From NCBI GenBank assembly GCA_965230525.1, contig OZ246008.1:2480001-2544000 (forward strand): 64,000 bases of DNA, in the 5' to 3' direction. The notes below the pieces were generated by a model. The model was not told the origin of the DNA. It did not search any database and saw nothing but the letters and a program-made list of their open reading frames with translations. Numbering within the stretch: position 1 is the stretch's first letter; each line of letters opens with the position of its first letter. Below are positions 52,776 through 60,890 of this stretch, piece after piece. The translations under genes and the position numbers were made by a program. The stretch is from GCA-002733465 sp965230525 (GTDB lineage Bacteria > Pseudomonadota > Gammaproteobacteria > Enterobacterales > Kangiellaceae).

Positions 52776-54056
52776 TTAGTTCCAAATGTCTAAAGGGTTG
52801 ACGGCGAGCGATTTGCCTCGTGGGTGTGGTGCCTTGATACCGTGTTTGATTGCGGAAAGTTTTTGCACGATATGACTATTTTCTTTGACTCCTCGCTCAT
52901 TCATTAAAACGCAAACATGGGGTTTAGTCGCGTGCGAAGGATCACGACGTACGACCATTGCTATTTGCCCGTTGGTAAGTTCATGAAAGGTGCCTGCTGG
53001 ATAAACCCCAATGGCTTTAATAAACGTCGTGTAAAAATCGTTATCGTATTTATGCCCCTCAAAAAGAACTTGCTTTAAGGCTTCCTTGGGTTGAACTTTT
53101 GGGCGGTATGCTCTCGGCCCGATCATCGCTAAATAAGTATCGACAATGCCAATGATCAAAGCTTCATCGGGTATTTCTTGGCAGTTGAGCCCAAGTGGAT
53201 AACCTTCGCCGTCCGGGCGTTCATGATGATGTAAAATTGCGTTGATAATGGTCGGGTGACGAATGCCTGATTTAGCGATAAGTTCAACGCTGGCTTCAGA
53301 ATGCTTACGAATTTCCGCAAGCAACCCTTCACTCAATTCGCTGTCACTTTCATTCAGCTCGTGGTGAAGTTTAATCGCGCCTAAATTCATACAGATTGCC
53401 GATAGCGCAACCAAACGAACATAGCGATGCGGGTAACCAATGGTTCTAGCGTAAATTGCCGCCAGAATTGCCGCATAAATGCAGTGTTCGGCTTGAGTTT
53501 TTATTTCCGCGATATGAACGATACCGATGGCAGCATCGACATCTTTGTCAATAATCTTGAACAAGCGCTTTTCCATGTCTGATAGCAGCGCTGGTGCGCT
53601 TTCTGGGGCTTCTTGAAACGCCTCATAGAGATCTGGAAATAAATCAACTAAGCGCTCGATTAAGGAGACTACAGATAATTTTGATTCGTCTTGTTGTTGC
53701 GATTCATTGGTTAATTTTTTTCGAGTAAAGCCATATTCTCTCGATTCATTTTCTAACTTTTTGCCGTTACCGTAACTGATGACATTAGCTTTACCTTTAG
53801 TATCGATGGTGTTGCCCTGGTGGGTATCAGTGGTCTCAGAAGGGTTGCTTCGGTGTAGCGCGCCATCAGTTTTTAAGCGCATTGGCTTAGAATGTGACAC
53901 CATGGCAATTTCATGGTCATTTTTAAACACATAGTCCTTGGCGGAGATGAATTTTCCTCGAGCGTTGTATAGGTTGTAGGGCAACGAGTTACCGACTTGC
54001 AAAATAGTTGGGTCTATTGGTTCTAGCTCTTCAATGGGGACGCTCGTTTGGCTCAT
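52776..54056 (-). CDS. HD-GYP-like protein with lost HD motif
   Basis: 426 residues. The N-terminal 140 residues are a linker/DUF3391-like region. The HD-GYP domain (about 180-370) has EHC, KHSEASVEL and an intact HHERPDGEGYP, but the HD pair, normally in LLHDIGK, reads ICMNLGAIKL, so two metal ligands are missing. The later VDTYLAM keeps its Asp. It may bind c-di-GMP or partner proteins rather than hydrolyse c-di-GMP. It is divergent from the EAL-receiver gene. Confidence 0.85.
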   Translation of the reverse strand: MSQTSVPIEELEPIDPTILQVGNSLPYNLYNARGKFISAKDYVFKNDHEIAMVSHSKPMRLKTDGALHRSNPSETTDTHQGNTIDTKGKANVISYGNGKKLENESREYGFTRKKLTNESQQQDESKLSVVSLIERLVDLFPDLYEAFQEAPESAPALLSDMEKRLFKIIDKDVDAAIGIVHIAEIKTQAEHCIYAAILAAIYARTIGYPHRYVRLVALSAICMNLGAIKLHHELNESDSELSEGLLAEIRKHSEASVELIAKSGIRHPTIINAILHHHERPDGEGYPLGLNCQEIPDEALIIGIVDTYLAMIGPRAYRPKVQPKEALKQVLFEGHKYDNDFYTTFIKAIGVYPAGTFHELTNGQIAMVVRRDPSHATKPHVCVLMNERGVKENSHIVQKLSAIKHGIKAPHPRGKSLAVNPLDIWN

Positions 54057-54461
54057 CTAATATCCTCAATTGTAATGATGTTATTTTGTTTGCTTCTTCT
54101 TGACAGGCTAGCTAGGTTGACCTCTCGTATTGGCTTTAAATAAGTGAGTTGCTAGATACCGTAGGTTACTGACGATTATGAAAGCATTGCTCTGTATTAA
54201 TCCGAACGATGGGTGCACTTAATGAAAACCTCTTATAACTGTAGCAAAAAATATTGAATTTTCCTCTTTAGATGACAGAAAAAAGCGATTCAAATCGGCT
54301 AGTTATCGGTAATGTGGACTATTCAACAAAAGCAAAAAGGCAATTCTTCACAAAATCTTAAGAAAACCTTCAATTAATAAATTGACGTGCTATATTTATT
54401 GGGTCTGCTTAGCTTTCAGACTCATAAAGGTTAGGGATGGTTTTATGGGAGATTTTATAAA
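54057..54461. other. Divergent region between HD-GYP and EAL genes
   Basis: 405 AT-rich bases holding two opposed promoters. I see no gene, RNA or repeat. A TTGACG near 54380 could be a -35 box for the EAL gene, but no matching -10 is clear. Confidence 0.5.
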
Positions 54462-56432
54462 ATGTCACAATTAAGCACCGATATCAACCAGCAAGATATT
54501 ATATCGGCTTTTTCTGAATCCTATTTTGAACTCTACTATCAACCGCAGGTTTCTCTCGAAAATCCTACTCAAGTACTCGGTGCGGAAGCATTTATAAGGC
54601 TTAATCATCCCGTTTTAGGTTTACTCTATCCACAATCATTTCTTCCTTTGATCAAGTCTATGGATAAAATGCTGGCCCTGACTGAGTTTGTCTTAATCCG
54701 AGTGATTGAGGACTGGAAGCGCTGGAATGCAAGTAATATCGATCTCAATATCTCAGTTAATATTGAGCACGGATTGTTTGAAAATCCGGAGTTTAAAAAG
54801 CTTATCGAAAGATTGTTAGATGACCAAGCCTTTCCAAGCCGTCGGATCACTTTAGAAATTTCAGAATCGAAAGAAAAGTTGTTTAACCGAGATTTAGAAC
54901 AACTATTGCTTTGGTTGCGTAAGAACGAATTTAGATTATCGCTTGATGATTTTGGTGTGTCGGAACTCTCAGAAAAGTATTTTAACCAACTACCAATCGA
55001 TGAAATTAAAATTCACCGCCAAATTATCAGTGGGTTAAGTGAGTTAACTGCTGCAAAAAACATTGTCAAAAAGGCATTGCATTTAGCCAATCAATCAGGC
55101 GTCAGAGTGATTGCGGTTGGGGTTGAAAATCAAATAGAAGCCGATTGGTTAAAAGAACATAACTGCAACTGTGCACAAGGCTATCTGTTTGGTAAGCCGA
55201 TGGGCACCGAACAATTTTATTCGGACATTCTGGAAGGTCAAAACAATTGGACCTTTGTGGAAAATAAGGGCCGTAAAAAACTGTTAATTGTAGAGTCGGA
55301 AAGCACTTTTAGGGAGATGTTGGCCGAATCGCTATCAGATATTTACGAAGTGTTTATAGCAACGTCTGCTCGAGAGGCGGAAGTACTTTATGATGCTTTT
55401 TTACCGGAAATTCTTGTGGTTGCACTGGACCTTCCTGACCTGCCTGGCGATAAGCTTCATCAAAAACTAACCGATAAACAATTTAGTGCATTCAATACCA
55501 TTTTCATTTCAAGTACGGATGATTTAAAAACTCGCTTAAGTGCCTACGAAGTCGGTGGCGTGGATGTGTTGAATAAACCCTTTTCGGTGACTGAGTTAAT
55601 GGCCAAAATTGGGCGTGTGGCCAGTTATCAAGATAAGAGCAGTCAGCTTTCAACGGATGTTGATCAATATCAAGATGTTGCCACCCAGTCATTGAAAGAA
55701 GCTGCGCACTATGGCGATGTTATCCAGCTGTTTAAACAATTGTTTCATTGTGAAAGCGAGAGCGAAATCGCTCAGTCACTGTTTGCCTTTATGGAAAAAA
55801 AGTCGCTGTTGTGTTCGGTCCAGTTTAGAAACAAAGACAACATTAGTACGTTTTTATCCAATGGCGAAGCCAGTACCCCAATTGAAATTAATGTGTTTGA
55901 ACTGCTAATCAATAATGGGCGTCTTTTTGATTTTGGAAAGAGGACCATTGTTAATGATAACCATGTTTCAATCTTAATCAAAAACATGCCAAATAGCTCA
56001 GAGGAACATGGCCGAGTAAGAGACTATATGGCTGTGGTCATCGAAGGACTAGAAGCGCGATATATTGATTTACTTCGACAACAGATGATGACGGCCGTGT
56101 TTGATGAACTAAAGGCTTTAGCGATTGAGTTGTCAAGTATTATGTCGAGCGAAAGCAAACAGCAAGCCGATATTTTGGAAGCCTTTACGACTGAATTGAG
56201 TTTGAGTTTTCACGTGTTGGAAATGACTGAGGAGCAAGAGGCTCACATTACAGCGATTGTTGAAAAAATGCTAAATATGAAAGATGAGACTCAGATTAAT
56301 GCTGAAGACATCGAGTCGCGAATTTCTCAAATCGTTGTGCAGTTAGAAAGCTTTATGAAAGATTCCATTATGCTAGCAGATAAAAAGTCAGCGTCAGATA
56401 CCGCGATAAGAGAAACCGTCGAATTGTTCTAG
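54462..56432 (+). CDS. EAL-receiver protein with altered loop 6
   Basis: 656 residues. An EAL domain (about 15-255) keeps Glu in AEAFIRLNHP, NISVN, TLEISES, LDDFG, IKIH and AQGYLFGKP, but the GTGYSSL loop-6 sequence after DDFG is replaced by VSELSEK. A receiver domain (about 270-390) has phospho-Asp in VVALDLPDLPG and Lys in LNKPF, with Glu replacing the usual Asp pair. The C-terminal 250 residues are helical and unassigned. It may be a regulated weak phosphodiesterase or a c-di-GMP sensor. Confidence 0.83.
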   Translation: MSQLSTDINQQDIISAFSESYFELYYQPQVSLENPTQVLGAEAFIRLNHPVLGLLYPQSFLPLIKSMDKMLALTEFVLIRVIEDWKRWNASNIDLNISVNIEHGLFENPEFKKLIERLLDDQAFPSRRITLEISESKEKLFNRDLEQLLLWLRKNEFRLSLDDFGVSELSEKYFNQLPIDEIKIHRQIISGLSELTAAKNIVKKALHLANQSGVRVIAVGVENQIEADWLKEHNCNCAQGYLFGKPMGTEQFYSDILEGQNNWTFVENKGRKKLLIVESESTFREMLAESLSDIYEVFIATSAREAEVLYDAFLPEILVVALDLPDLPGDKLHQKLTDKQFSAFNTIFISSTDDLKTRLSAYEVGGVDVLNKPFSVTELMAKIGRVASYQDKSSQLSTDVDQYQDVATQSLKEAAHYGDVIQLFKQLFHCESESEIAQSLFAFMEKKSLLCSVQFRNKDNISTFLSNGEASTPIEINVFELLINNGRLFDFGKRTIVNDNHVSILIKNMPNSSEEHGRVRDYMAVVIEGLEARYIDLLRQQMMTAVFDELKALAIELSSIMSSESKQQADILEAFTTELSLSFHVLEMTEEQEAHITAIVEKMLNMKDETQINAEDIESRISQIVVQLESFMKDSIMLADKKSASDTAIRETVELF

Positions 56433-56608
56433 TTCAATCAGCGGTTCTGAGTACGACAACGGCCCCTCTACTGTTTCAGATAAGTTGCGCATGTTGAGCC
56501 CTTGAGTTCAACATGTAAGACTTTTAGTGATCCGCTTATCTGGCTTTGCAATTTTACGACTTTCGACTTAAGCTAGCCTTCTATTCGACTGCAATAAGGT
56601 GTAACTCA

Positions 56609-57757
56609 ATGGAGCCGGAATACCAATATAAGCAACGACAGGTGGAGCTCGATCGTGCCAAGGCATTTCGTCTCGGCGAAGGACGAATCAGTGGTTATAG
56701 TTCACTCTTTCTCGGGATATTGAGTTTACTTGCGGTATTCGCATTTTTGTATCCTAGCTATTTAACCACCACAGAATTACGTCAGGCCTATGACGCCGCT
56801 TTTTTGCAGCAACTCCTCAAATATGGCATGTACTTTTCGTTATTTTTGGGTGTTCTCACTTTTATTTTAGGCGGCCAGCGCCGTCTCGGTGTAGCGGGGA
56901 TTATTTTTACCCTGATCGCATTCGCCTTGGGTGGCTATAACATTCCAATCGGTTCGGTTGAACCACGACCGTTATCGCTGGGAGTTGATTGGCTGATTCT
57001 AGCGTTTTTGGCTTCGGTGTTTGTGTTTGTCAGCTTGGAGAAAATATTACCTAAATATCGCAATCAAGTTATTTTGCGAAAAGAATGGGGCTTAGATCTG
57101 TTCTATTTTTGTTTTAATCATTTAGCCATTTCCGCAATATTACTCTATGCCAACTACCACGTTACTCATTTTAACTGGGCCCTTAGCCCAGATTTTCAAG
57201 CCCTAATCCAGTCAGCTCCAGTGCTACTTCAGGTGATTGTAATCATTATCGCTGCGGATTTTGTTTTGTATTGGGAACATCGGCTCTTTCATGAAGTAAA
57301 ATCATTATGGCCTATCCATGCCGTGCATCACTCTGTGGAAACTATGGATTGGCTAGCAGGTTCGCGAGGTCATTTTGTACAAGTGTTTTCGGAACGGGCG
57401 ATGGTGATGGTTCCGCTCTATTTGATTGGCCCTGATCAGGCTGCACTCGATATTTATGTTGCTTTTGCCGCCCTTCAAGCGGTACTGATTCACTGTAACA
57501 CTAACTTGAAATTTGGCTGGCTAAAATATGTATTTGTCACCCCGCAATTCCATCATTGGCACCACAGTTCAGAAAAGCCAGCCATCGATACCAACTATTC
57601 AGCGCATCTGGTTATTTTTGATCGGCTGTTTGGCACCTATCATATGCCAAAAGAGCACTGGCCTGCGGAATATGGCACCACGGTAAAATTACCAAGTAGC
57701 TTTGTTGGACAATTAGTTTATCCGGTCAAAGCTTTTATTCAGCGATTAAAGTCTTAA
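56609..57757 (+). CDS. Sterol desaturase / fatty acid hydroxylase superfamily protein
   Basis: 382 residues from ATG 56609, with AAGGTG upstream; the frame is open 21 codons earlier without a ribosome-binding site. Several membrane helices frame the di-iron His clusters HRLFH, HAVHH, and FHHWHH (about 330-337). It hydroxylates or desaturates a lipid in the inner membrane. The substrate is unknown. It lies 34 bases before the FAD oxidase gene, with which it may be co-transcribed. Confidence 0.87.
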   Translation: MEPEYQYKQRQVELDRAKAFRLGEGRISGYSSLFLGILSLLAVFAFLYPSYLTTTELRQAYDAAFLQQLLKYGMYFSLFLGVLTFILGGQRRLGVAGIIFTLIAFALGGYNIPIGSVEPRPLSLGVDWLILAFLASVFVFVSLEKILPKYRNQVILRKEWGLDLFYFCFNHLAISAILLYANYHVTHFNWALSPDFQALIQSAPVLLQVIVIIIAADFVLYWEHRLFHEVKSLWPIHAVHHSVETMDWLAGSRGHFVQVFSERAMVMVPLYLIGPDQAALDIYVAFAALQAVLIHCNTNLKFGWLKYVFVTPQFHHWHHSSEKPAIDTNYSAHLVIFDRLFGTYHMPKEHWPAEYGTTVKLPSSFVGQLVYPVKAFIQRLKS

Positions 57758-57791
57758 TAACAAATTGATAAGCGAAAGATTTGATTAAATA

Positions 57792-59147
57792 ATGTCGCCA
57801 TCACCGATAACAAAGGACCCTGCATCTAAGAAGGCGATCACCATCGTTGGCGGTGGAATTATCGGTTTAGCTACGGCTTATTTTGCTTGTCGGCAGGGGC
57901 ACGTCGTCAGCGTCATTGAACAGCATCGACAAGGTGAGTCTTGTGCAAGTAGAAACGCTGGGTATGTAACCCCAAGTCACTTTATTCCACTTGCTGCTCC
58001 CGGTATGGTCAAAAAGGGCCTTAAATGGATGCTTAATCCCGAAAGCCCTTTTTATATTCGTCCTAAACTTGATCCAGAGTTATTTAGCTGGTTATGGAAA
58101 TTTAACCGGCATTGCAATGCAAGTCATGTTCAGCGAGTAAAGCAGACACTTTATCAGCTATGTGTGGTTTCCAAACAACTTCATTTAGAGATTGCTGAGG
58201 AAATAGGTGAGCCTGAATCACTTAACCAAAAAGGTATTTACGTTGTCACTCAGTCAAACAAGGTTTTGGCGGAAGAAATTGAAATAGTTACCCAAGCTCG
58301 CCAGCTCGGACTCAATGCGCAGGAAGTTTCTAAGCAGACTCTACAAACTATTTTCGCGGATCTTAGTTTAGATATTAAGGGCGGTATCTATTTTCCCGAG
58401 GATGCACATCTCGAGCCCCAGCGGCTGTTAAATAATTTACATAAATACTTACAGGCGCAAGGCGTAGAGTTCTTACATGAAACTGAAGTCAATCGCTTCG
58501 AAGTGAGTAAAGGCCGGGTTACTTCTATTGGATTGTTCGATCAGCAAACCGGAATTTCTCACAATAAAACGGTGGAAGAACTAGTGCTGACATCTGGAAG
58601 TTGGTCTTCGAAACTGGCCAAATTGCTTCAAGTCAAGCTCCCGTTGCAAGCTGGCAAGGGATATAGCATCACCATTGATAATCCGTGGCAAGTGGATACG
58701 CCGCTTATTTTAAGCGAGGCAGCGGTTGCCATTACACCATTGGATCATCGTATTCGTTTTGCTGGGACCATGGAATTTTCAGGTATTGATGATTCTATTA
58801 ATCTTAGACGGGTTCAAGGCATCTTAAAATCTGTTGGACGATTTGCAACAAGCTTCGACCCTAATGGTGTCGATCTCAACAAAGTGGTTGAGCAAAAGAT
58901 AGCGTGGTCAGGCCTTAGACCTTGTTCGCCCGATGGCCTGCCATTTATTGGTCGCCTACCTCACTATGAAAATGTCACCCTTGGTGCAGGCCACGCCATG
59001 TTAGGACTAACCTTAGCGCCAGTGACCGGGGCACTAATTGCAGCGATAATTAGTGAAGGAGGGACTGAGCCAAATATGCATCAGAATGAATTAGCAAATT
59101 ACTACCAACAATGGCGAACGCACTTGGCCGTGGATCGATTTTCTTAG
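57792..59147 (+). CDS. FAD-dependent D-amino acid dehydrogenase-like oxidoreductase
   Basis: 451 residues. The FAD-binding Rossmann motif is ITIVGGGIIGLATAYFACRQG (near the N-terminus), and the later GLRPCSPDGLPFIGRL and LGAGHAMLGLTLAP are typical of the DadA family. It oxidises a D-amino acid or D-hydroxyproline and passes electrons to the respiratory chain at the inner membrane. No amino-acid racemase or permease gene is adjacent, so the substrate is open. Confidence 0.87.
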   Translation: MSPSPITKDPASKKAITIVGGGIIGLATAYFACRQGHVVSVIEQHRQGESCASRNAGYVTPSHFIPLAAPGMVKKGLKWMLNPESPFYIRPKLDPELFSWLWKFNRHCNASHVQRVKQTLYQLCVVSKQLHLEIAEEIGEPESLNQKGIYVVTQSNKVLAEEIEIVTQARQLGLNAQEVSKQTLQTIFADLSLDIKGGIYFPEDAHLEPQRLLNNLHKYLQAQGVEFLHETEVNRFEVSKGRVTSIGLFDQQTGISHNKTVEELVLTSGSWSSKLAKLLQVKLPLQAGKGYSITIDNPWQVDTPLILSEAAVAITPLDHRIRFAGTMEFSGIDDSINLRRVQGILKSVGRFATSFDPNGVDLNKVVEQKIAWSGLRPCSPDGLPFIGRLPHYENVTLGAGHAMLGLTLAPVTGALIAAIISEGGTEPNMHQNELANYYQQWRTHLAVDRFS

Positions 59148-59256
59148 CTGACACAATCTTATAAAGTAGCGGTTTTAAACGGTATTGATGCGTTTGAGTT
59201 AGCGCTTTAAACACTTTATAGTGTCACTCAAGTAGGTAATAAATTGGAGCAACCTG

Positions 59257-59718
59257 ATGGCTTATTGGCTATTAAAAACCGAACCCAGTGAATTTAGTAT
59301 TGACGATTTACAAGCGCTAGGGAAGGGAGTTGAACCATGGGATGGAATTCGAAACTATCAAGCTAGAAATATCATGCGTGATGATATCAAAAAGGGCGAT
59401 CTTGCATTTATCTATCACAGTAGTTGTAAATTGGTGGGGGTTGCCGGAATTGCCAAAGTGGTTGAGGAAGCCTACCCCGATCCTGCTCAATTCAATCCAA
59501 AAAGTAAGTATTATGATTCAAAGTCCACCAAAGCAAATCCAAGATGGGTTTGTGTTGGCGTGACTTTTGTTAAGCGGTTTGAGCACATTATTCCGCTGGC
59601 TGAAATAAAACAAGTTGATTCGCTAAAACAAATGGTATTAGTTAATCGTGGCAGACTTTCGGTACAACCAGTGACTGAGTCAGAATGGAATACCATTATT
59701 GAAATGGCAGAAAAATGA
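59257..59718 (+). CDS. EVE-domain protein
   Basis: 153 residues, full length. MAYWLLKTEPSEFSIDDL, GVEPWDGIRNYQARN and GDLAFIYHSSC are hallmarks of the EVE (PUA-like) fold. Family members bind modified bases or nucleic acid, but their role in most bacteria is unknown. The stop overlaps the next start by 4 bases (ATGA). Confidence 0.92.
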   Translation: MAYWLLKTEPSEFSIDDLQALGKGVEPWDGIRNYQARNIMRDDIKKGDLAFIYHSSCKLVGVAGIAKVVEEAYPDPAQFNPKSKYYDSKSTKANPRWVCVGVTFVKRFEHIIPLAEIKQVDSLKQMVLVNRGRLSVQPVTESEWNTIIEMAEK

Positions 59719-60776
59719 AAATAGCGGTTGTTGGCGGCGGAATAAACGGACTTTGCTCTGCGTGGATGATAGCTCAAGCCGGACATCAGGTGAGTTTGTT
59801 TGAAAGTGGTCAGTTGATGGGAAAGACAAGTATGTCGTCTTCCAAGCTGTTGCATGGCGGCTTGCGCTATCTGGAAAACTTCGAATTTCGACTGGTTAAA
59901 GAGGCATTAAAAGAACGTCAATGGTGGTTACAAAAAGTACCCGCGTTAACTCGACGCTTACCTATTCTTTACCCCATTTATGAGCACTCTCGTTCTCGCC
60001 TAAAAATTAAGCTGGGATTGATGTTATACGATATTTTGGCCGGCAAAAAAGGGATTGGTCGACATCGTTGGTTAACACCCAAACAAGTAAAACGTTGCTC
60101 CCCCAAATTAGACCAGTCAGGGCTCAAAGGCGCTTATTTATTTTTCGATGGTCAAATGGATGATCGTGCACTCGGCATGTGGGTAGCTGAGCAGTGCAAG
60201 CTGCTGGGGGTTGAAATCAATGAAAACTGCGCTGTCACTTGCATCGATGAGTCGGGACGGTTGAATACCGAATCTCAACAGTTTTCCTTTGATAAAATTA
60301 TTAATGTCGCAGGTCCCTGGAGTGCAGAGTTACTCAAAACTTCAAAGGTAAATTCCAATTTTAAACTTGATTTAGTACGAGGAAGTCATCTATTTCTCCC
60401 CAGTATTAGCTTATTCGGTCATTTACTTGAAGTCCCGCACGAATCGAGAGTGGTGTTTGTTTTACCGTTTAAAAAACAAACTTTAGTTGGCACCACTGAA
60501 GTCAGGCAAACCATTGAACAACCAATAGAGTGTTCGGAGCAAGAGAAAACTTATCTGCTTAATTTATATAATCATTATTTTACCGACAAAGTCTCCCCTC
60601 AGGATGTGTTAGGTCGATATGCAGGGTTGAGACCCTTGGTTGCTGATGGTGAGGCCAATGCAAGCCGAACAACTCGAGAGTACAAGATCGTTAAACAAGG
60701 AGATATCATAAGTGTTTTTGGTGGCAAGTGGACCACCGCTCGCGCACTCGGTAAAGCGGTAGCGGATAGTCTATAA
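59715..60776 (+). CDS. GlpD-like FAD oxidoreductase lacking the C-terminal domain
   Basis: 353 residues. KIAVVGGGINGLCSAWMIAQ binds FAD, SSKLLHGGLRYLE is the classic glycerol-3-phosphate dehydrogenase motif, and GRYAGLRPLVADG and FGGKWTTARALGKAV close the catalytic domain. Aerobic GlpD is about 500 residues, so the C-terminal helical domain (about 130 residues) is absent. It may oxidise glycerol-3-phosphate or a related substrate at the membrane. It is co-translated with the EVE gene. Confidence 0.82.
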   Translation: MKIAVVGGGINGLCSAWMIAQAGHQVSLFESGQLMGKTSMSSSKLLHGGLRYLENFEFRLVKEALKERQWWLQKVPALTRRLPILYPIYEHSRSRLKIKLGLMLYDILAGKKGIGRHRWLTPKQVKRCSPKLDQSGLKGAYLFFDGQMDDRALGMWVAEQCKLLGVEINENCAVTCIDESGRLNTESQQFSFDKIINVAGPWSAELLKTSKVNSNFKLDLVRGSHLFLPSISLFGHLLEVPHESRVVFVLPFKKQTLVGTTEVRQTIEQPIECSEQEKTYLLNLYNHYFTDKVSPQDVLGRYAGLRPLVADGEANASRTTREYKIVKQGDIISVFGGKWTTARALGKAVADSL

Positions 60777-60890
60777 TGAACTTACCTAACCAACCGCTTC
60801 AATGATTTTGCACAATGCGTCAGAGATAAAGACCTTGCTCTACCAGCAAGCGACCGATTGTTTGCAGTATTGGCCAAAAAATAAAAATTA

